From: Haloarcula rara
GTDB lineage: Archaea; Halobacteriota; Halobacteria; Halobacteriales; Haloarculaceae
DNA length: 64,000 nt
Assembly (NCBI RefSeq): GCF_029338235.1
Contig: NZ_CP119785.1
Span: 1,364,001 to 1,428,000 of the forward strand
Reading direction: 5' to 3'
Shown: one piece after another, positions 45,166 through 54,427 of the stretch
How the letters are laid out: each line of letters opens with the position of its first letter
Position numbering within the stretch: the first letter of the stretch is position 1
Notes under the pieces: model-generated
The model's input: the letters and a program-made list of their open reading frames with translations, nothing else
The model's database searches: none
Told to the model about the DNA's origin: nothing
Position numbers and translations under genes: made by a program

Positions 45166-46758
45166 ATGCGTGACAGCCTCCGACAGTCCGCCGAAGCAGC
45201 CACCGGAGACCGCACGGTCGCGAACGCGCAGGGCGCTCTCGACGTGATTCAGACCACCTCCGCGACGGTCGACGACGAACTCGCTGCAATCGACGACCGT
45301 GCGAGCGAGCAGGCGGCCGACGCACAGTGGGTCGTCGAAGAGATATCGACGCTCTCGGCGACGATCGAAGAGATCGCTGCCACCACCAACGAAGTCAGCG
45401 AACAGAGCGAGCGGGCAAGCGCCGAGGCCGCAGAGGGCCGTGCGGCCGCACAGGATGCGATGGAGACGATGGGCGACGTCCGGGAAGTCAGTCAGGTCGT
45501 CGCCGAGGAGGTCGACGCGCTCCGAGAGCGGATCGACCGCATCGCCGATGCACTGGCCGGAATCGACCGCATCGCGGACCAGACGAACATGCTCGCGCTG
45601 AACGCCTCCATCGAGGCTGCCCGCAGCGACACTGACGCCGACGGGTTCGCCGTCGTCGCCGACGAAATCAAACAGCTCGCCGCCGAGTCACAGGAGCAGG
45701 CGGACGACATCGATGCCGCGCTGGATGCGGTCCGGGAGGCGACGGACGAAACGGTCGAACAGCTCGAATCGGCTGCCCTAGAGATCGACAACGGGGCCGA
45801 ACAGGTATCGGAGGCCATGGCGAGTCTCGACGCGGTCGCGGAGACGGTTACCGAAACCGCCGAGGGCGTCAGTTCGGTCTCGAAAGCGACCGACGAACAG
45901 GCCAGTACGAGCGAGGCCATCGCACAGCGGTGTGAGACGCTTGCCGACCGTGCGACGGCCATCGACGACGACCTCGCATCGATTCGAGACGCCCGCTCAG
46001 AACAGACGAATATGCTCGGGGAAATCGACGACGTGCTGGCCGCCGTCGACGCCGACCGGCGCTCGGCGATGGCCGACGAGCCGACGCTCGAGAGCGGGGT
46101 ACCGGGGTTCGACGAGCTCTGTGACGGCGGGTTCGTCGTCGGCGGACAGGCAGTCGTCCGGTACGACCCGGAGACCCCGGTCGACGGAGCGCTGGCCCAG
46201 CTCTGTGCGACGGCGCTCGCCGCCGGAACGGCGGTGTCGCTGACGCCGACGCCGACGCTCGACCGAACGACCCTCGCCGCGGCCATCGCGTCGACGGGCG
46301 GGACGCTCGACGACGCCCTCGCGGAGGACCGACTGTTCATCCTCGACGCGTTCGACAGTTGGGCCGACCGATACAACGTCTTCGACCTCGGCAGCAGTTC
46401 GCTGGGCGTGGTCAACGAAACGACCGTCAGCCGGCGCGACGACCCGCTACTCGTGGTCGGAAACATCGAGGGGGAAGTCGCCACCATCGGCGAGCAGGCG
46501 GCCCGGGAGGCCCGGTACGAGAACGACAGCGGCGTGTTCAAGCCGGACGATACGGTGCTGAACGTCATCGCGGACGATCCGGTCCCCGAGACGCTAGCCG
46601 CGTTCTACGGCGGTTCGGCGGACACGGTTGTCTCGCTCCGGCGGGAGGACGGCCGAGCGTACGTCGAACTCGCCACGGCGACGTTCGGCGCAGACGGGGA
46701 GCGACGGCCCGTCACGACCCTCTCGAACCCGCCGTTCCTCCGAGTCGGGAGCCAGTGA
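45166..46758 (+). CDS. transducer fused to a degenerate KaiC/RecA-like domain
   Basis: 530-residue soluble fusion. Residues 1-300 are a methyl-accepting signalling domain with the hairpin tip [20 protein letters not shown]. After residue 300 comes a KaiC-like domain that opens [20 protein letters not shown], where the Walker A position reads YDPETPVDG in place of GPPGTGKT, so ATP binding is probably lost. This architecture is known in haloarchaea as Htr-like protein. The ATG at 45166 has GGAGG 13 bases upstream. Its stop overlaps the histidine kinase start (TGATG), so the two are co-translated. Confidence 0.8.
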   Translation: MRDSLRQSAEAATGDRTVANAQGALDVIQTTSATVDDELAAIDDRASEQAADAQWVVEEISTLSATIEEIAATTNEVSEQSERASAEAAEGRAAAQDAMETMGDVREVSQVVAEEVDALRERIDRIADALAGIDRIADQTNMLALNASIEAARSDTDADGFAVVADEIKQLAAESQEQADDIDAALDAVREATDETVEQLESAALEIDNGAEQVSEAMASLDAVAETVTETAEGVSSVSKATDEQASTSEAIAQRCETLADRATAIDDDLASIRDARSEQTNMLGEIDDVLAAVDADRRSAMADEPTLESGVPGFDELCDGGFVVGGQAVVRYDPETPVDGALAQLCATALAAGTAVSLTPTPTLDRTTLAAAIASTGGTLDDALAEDRLFILDAFDSWADRYNVFDLGSSSLGVVNETTVSRRDDPLLVVGNIEGEVATIGEQAAREARYENDSGVFKPDDTVLNVIADDPVPETLAAFYGGSADTVVSLRREDGRAYVELATATFGADGERRPVTTLSNPPFLRVGSQ

Positions 46759-48101
46759 TGTTCGCCGTCGATGGGGACTCTCGAATCTCGTTTGCCACGG
46801 AGGGGTTCGCGTCCCGACTGAATACGACGCCCGGCGCACTCGCCGGGAGGCCGGTCGATACGGTGCTTGAGACGGAGGACAGCAGTGGTATCGCCGCCGT
46901 CATCTCGGAGCTCCAGACGGCCAGGGCGGGGGTGTCACGCCGCCGTTATCTCACGCTCGTGAAACAGTGCGATTCCGTCCCCGCAACTGTCGAGTTCGCA
47001 GCCACGGGGAGCCAGCGGGTCATCGGAACAGTCCGGAAACAGCCGGACGTCGACGGGCGGTACCGACACCTGTTCCAACAGTCGACCGACGCGATTGTCT
47101 CGTTCGAGATCGTCGATATGGAGCCGGTCGTTCGGGCGGTCAACACCGCGTTCGTGGAGACGTTCGGCTACGACAAAGACGAGGTCAACGGCGAATCGCT
47201 CAACGATTTCATCGTCCCGGAGGAAGACGCCGAAGAGGCGGCCAACTACGACCGGCGGACTGCGGCTGGCGAGACCAACCAGGCGATGATTACCCGAAAG
47301 ACGGTCGACGGGAAGCGGGCCTTCCTCTATCGCGGGCTGTCGTACCAGACGGCGGACAACCGGCGCTGTGGGTTCGCCATCTACACTGACGTGACCGACG
47401 ACAGGCAGCTTCGCCGGCGACTACAGGTGCTCCATCGCGTGTTGCGACACAACCTTCGAAACGAGCTGACGGTGGTCGCCGGGATGGCCGACCATATCCG
47501 CAAGATAGCCGATGGGCCGGAACAGCGCCAGGCCGCCGAACGGATTCTTTCGACCACCGACCGTCTCAGCTCCGTCAGCGAACAGGCCCGAGCCCTCGAG
47601 GTCGCACTCGACAGCGACAGCGACCAGGACGTCGACGCGGCAGAGCTGGTCCGGTCAGTCGTGGCGACGTACCCCGAGCAGGGGATCGAGACGGACGTCC
47701 CCGATTCGGCACCGGTGACCGGCGGCACTGCGGTGTACGACGCGGTCGACAATCTCGTGGAAAACGCCGTCGTCCACACCCCGGCCGGGACCGATATCCG
47801 CGTCACCGTCGACAACGAGGGCAACGAGACATCCATCCGCGTCGCCGACGATGGCCCGGGAATCGCACCAATGGAGCGTGCGGCCGTCTTCGAGGACGAG
47901 GACATCACCAGCCTCAAACACGGCTCCGGCCTCGGGCTCTGGCTTGCCCGCTGGGTCGCGGAATCCGCTGGCGGCGAGTGTCAGTACGAACGGGTCGGCG
48001 GGTGGACCGTCATCGAGCTGTGGCTCCCGTCCGTCGACTGTTGCGCTCCGCTCGTGCCCGATGGTGTCGGGGAGCTGGAATCGGTCTCGACCGGACAGTA
48101 G
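46758..48101 (+). CDS. PAS-containing histidine kinase
   Basis: 447-residue cytoplasmic sensor kinase. A PAS-like N-terminal part ([18 protein letters not shown]) is followed by a PAS domain (HLFQQSTDAIVSFEI, FGYDKDEVNGESLNDFI), then the dimerisation helix with the phospho-acceptor His in VLRHNLRNELTVVAG. The ATPase motifs are N (DNLVENAVVHTP), G1 (VADDGPGIA) and G2 (GSGLGLWLARW). No receiver domain is in the gene or next to it. It is coupled to the upstream transducer fusion by a one-base overlap. Confidence 0.9.
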   Translation: MFAVDGDSRISFATEGFASRLNTTPGALAGRPVDTVLETEDSSGIAAVISELQTARAGVSRRRYLTLVKQCDSVPATVEFAATGSQRVIGTVRKQPDVDGRYRHLFQQSTDAIVSFEIVDMEPVVRAVNTAFVETFGYDKDEVNGESLNDFIVPEEDAEEAANYDRRTAAGETNQAMITRKTVDGKRAFLYRGLSYQTADNRRCGFAIYTDVTDDRQLRRRLQVLHRVLRHNLRNELTVVAGMADHIRKIADGPEQRQAAERILSTTDRLSSVSEQARALEVALDSDSDQDVDAAELVRSVVATYPEQGIETDVPDSAPVTGGTAVYDAVDNLVENAVVHTPAGTDIRVTVDNEGNETSIRVADDGPGIAPMERAAVFEDEDITSLKHGSGLGLWLARWVAESAGGECQYERVGGWTVIELWLPSVDCCAPLVPDGVGELESVSTGQ

Positions 48102-48103
48102 CG

Positions 48104-49084
48104 TTACAGCCGGTCGGCGATGTCCTCGGCGAAGTACGTGAGGACGAGGTCGGCCCCGGCCCGTTTGATGGAGAGCAGGGACTCGTAGGCCACCGCCTCG
48201 AGCTGGAGCCACCCCTTGTCGGCGGCGGCGTGTAACATTGCGTACTCCCCGGAGACGTTGTAGGCGGCGACCGGGTGGTCGTAGTCCTCGCGGACCTGCG
48301 CGACGACATCCAGATACGGCAGGGCGGGTTTGACCATCAGCACGTCCGCGCCCTGTTCCACGTCGAGTTCGACCTCGCGGCGGGCCTCGCGGGCGTTAGC
48401 GGGGTCCATCTGGTAGTGCCGTCGGTCGCCGAAGGCGGGCGCGCCGTCGGCGGCGTCCCGGAAGGGGCCGTAAAAGGCCGACTCGAACTTGGCCGCGTAG
48501 CTCATGATGGGCACCTGGCTGTGGCCGTCGGCGTCCAGTGCCGCCCGTAACGCGGCGACCATCCCGTCTATCATCCCGGAGGGCGCGACCATATCCGCTC
48601 CCGCGCGTGCGTGGCTCACCGCAATCTTCCCGAGCAAGTCGAGCGTCTCGTCGTTGCGGACGGTGAGGTCGGGGTCAACCTGTGCGTGGTCCTCCAGGAG
48701 GCCACAGTGGCCGTGACTCGTGTACTCACAGAGACAGACGTCCGTGATGACGTAGGCGTCGGTCGCCTCGGCGATACGCCGGACCGCCTCCTGGACGACG
48801 CCGTCCTCGGCCCAGGCCCGCGAGCCCCGCTCGTCTTTCGATTCGGGGATACCGAAGACCATGACGGCCTCCACACCGGTTTCGAGCACTTCCTCGACGC
48901 GGGCGACGGCCTGCTCGACCGGCACCCGCTCGTGGCCCGGCATCGTCTCTATCGGGACCCGCTCGTCGGTCGTCGCGTCGACGAACACCGGGGCGATAAG
49001 GTCCGACGCCGATACCTCGGTCTCACGCACCAGGGGCCGCACGCCGTCGGTCCGGAGCCGGCGCGGGCGACGTGTCATATCCAT
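48104..49084 (-). CDS. hemB: porphobilinogen synthase (delta-aminolevulinate dehydratase)
   Basis: 326-residue enzyme that condenses two 5-aminolevulinates to porphobilinogen. Motifs: metal-binding DVCLCEYTSHGHCG (three Cys, zinc type), the first active lysine region PIMSYAAKFESAFYGPF, and the Schiff-base lysine VLMVKPALPYLD. Start options are ATGs at 49084, 49078 and 49111; I use 49084 (MDMTRRPRRLR). It converges on the histidine kinase with 2 bases between the stops. A diverged copy of its 3' end sits 3.4 kb away at 44660. Confidence 0.93.
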   Translation of the reverse strand: MDMTRRPRRLRTDGVRPLVRETEVSASDLIAPVFVDATTDERVPIETMPGHERVPVEQAVARVEEVLETGVEAVMVFGIPESKDERGSRAWAEDGVVQEAVRRIAEATDAYVITDVCLCEYTSHGHCGLLEDHAQVDPDLTVRNDETLDLLGKIAVSHARAGADMVAPSGMIDGMVAALRAALDADGHSQVPIMSYAAKFESAFYGPFRDAADGAPAFGDRRHYQMDPANAREARREVELDVEQGADVLMVKPALPYLDVVAQVREDYDHPVAAYNVSGEYAMLHAAADKGWLQLEAVAYESLLSIKRAGADLVLTYFAEDIADRL

Positions 49085-49157
49085 ATCCGACTCTGTGACC
49101 CTGAGGGCCATGAACCCACCGCTGTCCGGAGCGCAAGTAATATGTCGCCGTCAGGAT

Positions 49158-49796
49158 ATGTTTGGGACGATGGCACCCGCCACGAGCCGCAGTCCGGTCA
49201 GCGTGTTCGTCGAGGACTACGGGCTCCTGGTCGTCGCCGGGCTCTTTGCCGTACTCGGCGTCGCGGGCATCGCGCTGTACGTCTTCGGCGACACCAGCTA
49301 CGCCCAGTCGCTGCTTCGGCGGTACGGACTGGTGGCGCTCCTGTTCGTATTCGTCCTCGAAGGAGCGATGTTACTCTACTTCGCCCCCAGCGAGGCGCTC
49401 GTCCCGGCGGCGGTCACAGTGTTAGCCGGGCGAGCCGAGGGGTACCACGTCCCGACAGTCGGCGCTATCCTGGCGGTGGCCGTCGTCGGCGCCACCGTCG
49501 GGCAGACGACGCTGTTCCTGCTGGCCAAGCGAGGCGGCCGGGAGTGGCTGCTCGAACGGCCGTGGTTTCGGGTCGAAGAGGCGCGGCTGGACCGCTTCGG
49601 CGAGGCCTTCGACAGGTACGGCGTCCTGGCCGTCCCGGTGAGCAACACACTGCTTTTCACTCGCGGTATGTTGACCGTGCCCGCGGGGGTGGCGGGCATG
49701 ACGACCCGCCGATTCGTCGCACTCTCGGCGCTGGGAACCCTCTCGTTCGAACTGGTACTCGCAGGGACCGCGATGGGCGTGCTCGAACTGCTCTAG
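49158..49796 (+). CDS. DedA/SNARE-associated-like membrane protein
   Basis: 212-residue membrane protein with about five helices. The DedA-type features are EGAMLLYFAPSEALVPAAVT (first re-entrant region), the helix with GATVGQTTLFLLAKRGG, and RFGEAFDRYGVLAVPVSNTL with TRGMLTVPAGVAGM. DedA proteins move or flip undecaprenyl/phospholipid carriers in bacteria; an archaeal role is less clear. The ATG at 49170 is an alternative start. The stop shares CTAG with the convergent lipoprotein gene. Confidence 0.75.
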   Translation: MFGTMAPATSRSPVSVFVEDYGLLVVAGLFAVLGVAGIALYVFGDTSYAQSLLRRYGLVALLFVFVLEGAMLLYFAPSEALVPAAVTVLAGRAEGYHVPTVGAILAVAVVGATVGQTTLFLLAKRGGREWLLERPWFRVEEARLDRFGEAFDRYGVLAVPVSNTLLFTRGMLTVPAGVAGMTTRRFVALSALGTLSFELVLAGTAMGVLELL

Positions 49797-50716
49797 TCGT
49801 AGTACTCGGCGGCATCCCGCGTCCCGGTGATGATACCCTTGCGCCCTTCCTGTGTGTAGGAGATGTCCTCGACCGCCGCGAACTGCGCGTCCACGCCCCC
49901 GGAGCGGTCATCGTTTTCCTCGACGTACCGTTCGAGCGTCGCCGTGTCCACGTCACGCGGGCGGTCGTAGAGGTAGACCCACGTCTCCTCGACAGTCCCG
50001 CCGTCGAGGACACTCCGTGCGCCCTCGGCGACCAGGTTCTCGAATCGGCCGCTCCTGGCCGCGGCCGCGTCGGGGTCGTCCATCGCCGTCCCGCGGACCA
50101 GCGTGCCCGCCCCCAGCGCCTCGACGAGTGCGCCCATGTCCTCGCTCGCCTCGGCGTACCGGTCGACGTCGCCGGTCCGAGCGTCGACCACCGTCTGGAG
50201 GCGGTCGCTCGGGTCGACCGCGTCGGGGGCGTACCGGTCCACCGCCGAGACGAGCATCGTGCCGTCGGTAACCGCGAAGACCCGCCCCGTCTCGGGGTTG
50301 CGATAGCGGACGTACCCCTTGTACTCGCCGGCGCGGTCGTACCCCTCCCCGCGCAAGTCCGAGACGGCGGCCTCGCGGTCGAACTCGCCGGTGACGACGT
50401 CGACCGAGTCGACGGTGACGACGGCCGTCGCGTCGGCCCAGCCCAGCCCGACCGGCTGCCACGTCTGCTCGAAGACAGTGGGCTCGCCCCCGAGGCTGTC
50501 CCGATTGGCCGCGAGCGTTGCCACGTCGTAGTAGTCAAACCGGTAGTGGTCGGCGTTGTTCAGGGCGGCCGGCGCCGGCAGCCACTGGGTGAACACGGTC
50601 GTATCGTCGCTGTCGGACCCGAACAGGCTCGAACAGCCGGCGGTCCCCACCACGGCGCCAGCGGCGACTCCGCTCCGGGCGAGCAGGGCGCGCCTCGTCA
50701 GATTGCCGCCGGACAT
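49793..50716 (-). CDS. Tat lipoprotein, paralogue 1
   Basis: 307-residue surface lipoprotein. The twin-Arg signal is LTRRALLARSGVAAGAVVG and the lipobox ends in TAGCSS, so the Cys is lipid-modified. The rest is extracytoplasmic and ends with RKGIITGTRDAAEYYD. It shares the N-terminal signal organisation, a middle GALVEALGAGTLVRG-like motif and the C-terminal GRKGIITGT with the neighbour at 50776. No enzyme motif is visible. Start at 50716 (MSGGNLTRRALL); an ATG two codons upstream is possible. Confidence 0.8.
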   Translation of the reverse strand: MSGGNLTRRALLARSGVAAGAVVGTAGCSSLFGSDSDDTTVFTQWLPAPAALNNADHYRFDYYDVATLAANRDSLGGEPTVFEQTWQPVGLGWADATAVVTVDSVDVVTGEFDREAAVSDLRGEGYDRAGEYKGYVRYRNPETGRVFAVTDGTMLVSAVDRYAPDAVDPSDRLQTVVDARTGDVDRYAEASEDMGALVEALGAGTLVRGTAMDDPDAAAARSGRFENLVAEGARSVLDGGTVEETWVYLYDRPRDVDTATLERYVEENDDRSGGVDAQFAAVEDISYTQEGRKGIITGTRDAAEYYD

Positions 50717-50775
50717 AGGCACTGAGAAAACTGCGAGGCAATTGATGTTTGTGATACGGCGACGAGGCCAGCGAG

Positions 50776-51696
50776 CTATAGCTCGTCGGTGTCGCCCGTT
50801 CCGGTGATGATGCCTTTCCGACCGTTGCTATCGTAGCTGATGTCCTCGAGGTTTTCGAACTGTCCGTCGTCACCGTCGTTCTCAGTGACCCACTCCTCTA
50901 GGTCGTCCGTGTCGACGTCGTCTTCGCTCTCGTAGACGACGACGTGCTTCAGGTCGGTGCTCTCCCCGTTAATCTTCGCCCGCTGCCCGCTGGCAACCAT
51001 CGCGTCGAAGGTCCCCTCGGCCGGCTCGGCCTCGTCCGGTTCGTCCATGGTTCGCCCGTCGATTATCGTTCCGCCACCGAGCGCGTCGATGAGCTCTCCC
51101 ATGTCGTCGTTTTCGTCGCCGTAGCGGTCGCCGTTTCCGGTCTTTGCGTCGACGATAGCTTCGACGGTCCCTGTGTCACCCTCCGACGCAGGTGCCGACA
51201 CGAGGGCCCCGTCACCGACGGCGTACGCCTGTGACTCCTCCGGACCGAGCATGAGAGTGTACCCCTCGTGTTCGCTGTCCTCCTCGAAATCCTCGTCTTC
51301 CAGGTCCGAGATAGCGTCGTCCCGGTCGAACTCCGCTTCGACGATGAGTCCACCGAGTCCCAAGAATCCGCCGATTCCGATGGTCGTCACCCCCGAAACG
51401 TCCTCCCAGTCGATATCTACGGGGGCCCAGGTCCCCTCGAAGTTCGAGGTGTCGAAGCTCTCGTCGTCCAGTTCGTCCTCGTTGGACTCGATATCGTCCA
51501 GGTTGAGGTAGGTGAAGCTGTAGTGGTCGTCGTCACTGATGTCGTCTGGAACCGGGAGCCAGTTCGCGTACGGCGTGTTACCACCCAGCGGATTCGGGAT
51601 GCTCGAACAGCCGGCGGCACCGACCAGCGCCCCGGCGCCAGCCGTCGCCAGACTCCGCCGTAACATCGTCCGTCTCGTGAAGGTCCTCTCGGTCAT
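50776..51696 (-). CDS. Tat lipoprotein, paralogue 2
   Basis: 306-residue protein with twin-Arg signal FTRRTMLRRSLATAGAGAL and lipobox GAAGCSS. Like its neighbour it has ANWLPVPDDISDDDHYSFTY near the N-terminus, DDMGELIDALGGGTIIDG in the middle and GRKGIITGT at the end. It is richer in Asp, Glu and Ser and its DNA is lower in GC than paralogue 1. The pair probably arose by tandem duplication. Function unknown; both would be anchored at the cell surface. Confidence 0.8.
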   Translation of the reverse strand: MTERTFTRRTMLRRSLATAGAGALVGAAGCSSIPNPLGGNTPYANWLPVPDDISDDDHYSFTYLNLDDIESNEDELDDESFDTSNFEGTWAPVDIDWEDVSGVTTIGIGGFLGLGGLIVEAEFDRDDAISDLEDEDFEEDSEHEGYTLMLGPEESQAYAVGDGALVSAPASEGDTGTVEAIVDAKTGNGDRYGDENDDMGELIDALGGGTIIDGRTMDEPDEAEPAEGTFDAMVASGQRAKINGESTDLKHVVVYESEDDVDTDDLEEWVTENDGDDGQFENLEDISYDSNGRKGIITGTGDTDEL

Positions 51697-51897
51697 GACT
51701 ACTGCATTAGTGACGTGATAGATTACCTTTGCGCTTCTGTTGACTACCCCATACCTTAGAAAAAGTGTCTGCAGACGGGTAGTGGTGAATATTGACGCTG
51801 AGTCGGTCGTTAGTCCAGAAAGACAATATTTTCCGAGACGGACCCTCGCCGGGCCACCAAACAGCTATATACGTCGACGTGGTAGCCTCGGGGTTGG

Positions 51898-52518
51898 ATG
51901 GACGAGAAAACCGAACAGCTCCGAGACATCTTCATGGACGTCTCCGACGAGGCGTCGGTGACGGAGTCACAGGCGGCCGGGCGGGGGTCGCTGACCGATA
52001 CCGACGAGGCGACGGTCGAGGAGCGGCTGGGCGAGACCGTCGCGCGGATGCGCGAGCGGTACGACTTCCGGACGGCCCTGGACGACCCGGCACTGGTAGG
52101 GCTGGTCCGGGGGTTCTACGCGGGCCACGAGGACGCGGCGCTTGCCGAGGAACTCGGTGTGGACGAGTCGACGGTCGTCGAAGCCCGGCTCGACCTGCAT
52201 CTCCTGCGGGAGACCGACGACGACGCCGACTTCGACGTGACCGCGTTCCGGAAACGCGTCGTCGGCGGAGACGCGACCGACGAGGAGCTGGCCGCGGCGT
52301 TCGACACCGACGCCGAGACCGCGTCCCGCTACCGACGCGTGGTCGAGGCCCAGGCTGCCGCTCGGGGCGTGAGCCACCGCTTCACCAGCGAGTTCGAGGA
52401 CGCACTGACCGAGGCAGGACTGGCCACACACATGACCGCCGGCGTCCAGGAGACGGGACTGGACGAGGCCACCGAGGACATCGACTCGCTGGATTCGGAC
52501 GCCGACGTCTCGATGTAG
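51898..52518 (+). CDS. conditioned-medium-induced-type regulator
   Basis: 206-residue acidic soluble protein that resembles haloarchaeal proteins I recall as conditioned medium-induced protein 4. It starts MDEKTEQLRDIFMDVSDEAS. The core has two helix-turn-helix-like segments: EDAALAEELGVDESTVVEAR and ATDEELAAAFDTDAETASRY. It may sense cell density, but the evidence for that is only the family name. It faces the Cas4-like gene on the same strand. Confidence 0.65.
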   Translation: MDEKTEQLRDIFMDVSDEASVTESQAAGRGSLTDTDEATVEERLGETVARMRERYDFRTALDDPALVGLVRGFYAGHEDAALAEELGVDESTVVEARLDLHLLRETDDDADFDVTAFRKRVVGGDATDEELAAAFDTDAETASRYRRVVEAQAAARGVSHRFTSEFEDALTEAGLATHMTAGVQETGLDEATEDIDSLDSDADVSM

Positions 52519-52563
52519 CGACGCTCCGAACCTTTTTGCCCGATACCGGAACCAGCCCGGTCC

Positions 52564-53223
52564 ATGGCCGACCACACGTTCCGCGACCTCGAGACAGCGG
52601 CCTACTGCCCGCGAAAGCTCTACTACCGCCGGCGGGACGGCCCGCCCGAGGTCCCCGAGGACATCGAGCGGATACGCCGGCTCGCCTGCGAGTACGAGCG
52701 ACTGCTGACCGACGACGCGGCGCTGCTTTCCGCACCCATCGAACCCGACCCGGCGACCGTTCGCGAGCGGCTTCGGGGGGCCCGTGAGCGACTCGATGCC
52801 TGGGACGGGCTGGCCGACCCCGCCGAGACGGACGTCTATCTCGCCGGCAAGGACGCCCGCGGCATGGCTCACAAACTCGTCGCGACGGGCGAGGGGACGG
52901 TCCCGTCGCTGGTCTTCGCCGGGCGCCCGCCCGAACAGGGCGTCTGGGAGCCACAATCCGTCCGGCTGGTCGCCGCCGCGAAGGCGCTGTCCTGGGAGCG
53001 CGAACGACCGGTCGAACGGGCCTTCGCGGAGTATCCGACCTACGGCGTCGTCCGGTCGGTCGGCGTGACGGCGCGACGGGCCGGCCAGTACCGGCGAGCG
53101 CTGCGGGTCGCAGAGAGCATCGACGGCCCACCGGCCAGAACGGCCAACGACGCCAAGTGCGGACCCTGCGACTACCGCGAGCAGTGTGGCGTCAGGACGC
53201 GGTCGCTTCGCTCGCTCCTGTGA
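52564..53223 (+). CDS. orphan Cas4/Dna2-like protein
   Basis: 219-residue protein resembling Cas4/RecB-type PD-(D/E)XK nucleases. An N-terminal Cys in TAAYCPRKLYYRRRDG and a C-terminal cluster KCGPCDYREQCG would hold the [4Fe-4S] cluster. The nuclease motifs between them are weak: no clear GxxD/ExK pair can be pointed to, so activity is uncertain. No CRISPR array or other cas gene is in the window, so it may serve in DNA repair. It is 45 bases downstream of the preceding gene. Confidence 0.7.
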   Translation: MADHTFRDLETAAYCPRKLYYRRRDGPPEVPEDIERIRRLACEYERLLTDDAALLSAPIEPDPATVRERLRGARERLDAWDGLADPAETDVYLAGKDARGMAHKLVATGEGTVPSLVFAGRPPEQGVWEPQSVRLVAAAKALSWERERPVERAFAEYPTYGVVRSVGVTARRAGQYRRALRVAESIDGPPARTANDAKCGPCDYREQCGVRTRSLRSLL

Positions 53224-53343
53224 TCGGAGCGCTCCGGGCCACCGAGCGAACGACTGCCACACTGAGACAGCGAGTATCGCGCCACGGCGGTGGCGATATC
53301 AATGGCGCAAAACACTACACCCCACCATAGCCTCTACTAGAGC

Positions 53344-53802
53344 ATGGACCCCACCACGAACCGAGCGGAGAACGAAACGCCCGACAGCGCCTCTCTTGCG
53401 GCCGATGTCGTCACCGCCGTCGCCGGGAGCGCCGGCGTCGACCCGCTCGAGCTCCCGCCGCTCCACGACGCGGTCGACGCGGAGTGTCTGGCCGATTATC
53501 TCGAATACGACCAGGACGGCCAGGACGTCGCCTTCCCCTACGCGGGCTACTGCGTCACCGTGACCGCGGCCGGCGCGGTGACGGCCGTCCCGCTATCTGC
53601 CATCGCCTCGCCCGCGTCCATAGCGTCCAGACTCGCCGACTCGACGGCTGTCGACACGTCCCGCGGGTGGCAGTGGGAACCGTTCGGCGGCTACCACTCG
53701 GCACAGTACAACCGCGGGGCGGGCGAGCGGACGCTCGTCTACGGCGAGCACGGTGGGGGCGACTGGATCGAGTCGGACGAGGCCGTCCCGGTCGAAACGT
53801 AG
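53344..53802 (+). CDS. HalOD1 output-domain protein
   Basis: 152-residue protein. Residues 15-85 resemble the halobacterial output domain HalOD1: VVTAVAGSAGVDPLELPPLH, DAVDAECLADYLEY, then FPYAGYCVTVTAAGAVTAVP. In haloarchaea the domain often occurs alone or next to receiver domains. The rest (SRGWQWEPFGGYHSAQYNRG and after) is not assigned. The role is unproven. Confidence 0.65.
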   Translation: MDPTTNRAENETPDSASLAADVVTAVAGSAGVDPLELPPLHDAVDAECLADYLEYDQDGQDVAFPYAGYCVTVTAAGAVTAVPLSAIASPASIASRLADSTAVDTSRGWQWEPFGGYHSAQYNRGAGERTLVYGEHGGGDWIESDEAVPVET

Positions 53803-53830
53803 GGCCGGACGCGTCGCCGGCGCGCGATTA

Positions 53831-54427
53831 TTACTCGTCGAGCCAGCGCTCGACAGCGTCGGCGTTCGCGCCGCGTCGGTGAATCGTCTCGGCCTCGACG
53901 TCCACCACCGTCGAGCCGGTCCCGCCGGTCTCGCCGCCGTCGAGGACGACGGCCGCCATCTCGGTGATGTCGTCCAGCTCGTCGGCGGCGGTAGCACTGG
54001 GATTCCCCGAGATGTTCGCGCTGGTCGCGGTCACGGCCCCGGCTGCCTCGAGGAGAGCGAGCGCGATGGGGTGGTCCGGAATCCGGATGCCGACCTTCGG
54101 TTTCCCGGCCGTCAGACCGTCGGGGAGGGCCTCCCAGCGGTCGACGACCACCGTGACGGGGCCGGGGAGAAACTCGCGCATGAACCGCTCCTCGCGCTCC
54201 GTGGGACAGGTGTACGCGAGCGCGGTCCCTACGTCCGGGACCGCCATCGACAGCGGTTTGTCCCGCGAGCGGCCCTTGGCTTCGAACACCCGCTCGACGG
54301 CGTCCGGGTCAGTGGCGTCCCCGGCCAGCCCGTACACCGTCTCGGTGGGGTAGATGACTAGGTCACCGTCGCGGATGGCCGCGGTCGCCGCGTCGATGGC
54401 GTCTCCGGATTCGAACTCGTCGCTCAC
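53831..54427 (-). CDS. threonylcarbamoyl-AMP synthase (Sua5/YrdC)
   Basis: 198-residue enzyme making threonylcarbamoyl-AMP for t6A37 of tRNA. Motifs: VIYPTETVYGLAGDATDPD, the KGRSRDKPLSMAV region that holds ATP and carbonate, the LPGPVTVVVDR strand, GIRIPDHPIA and TATSANISGNPSA. It is the short YrdC-type without the Sua5 C-terminal domain. The start is the GTG at 54427, overlapping the stop of the peroxiredoxin-like gene by 4 bases; it is the last gene of a three-gene operon. Confidence 0.92.
   Translation of the reverse strand: MSDEFESGDAIDAATAAIRDGDLVIYPTETVYGLAGDATDPDAVERVFEAKGRSRDKPLSMAVPDVGTALAYTCPTEREERFMREFLPGPVTVVVDRWEALPDGLTAGKPKVGIRIPDHPIALALLEAAGAVTATSANISGNPSATAADELDDITEMAAVVLDGGETGGTGSTVVDVEAETIHRRGANADAVERWLDE

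Noticed and set aside
52564..53223. CRISPR locus suggested by the Cas4-like gene
   Set aside because: No direct repeats with regular spacers and no other cas gene were seen in the window.
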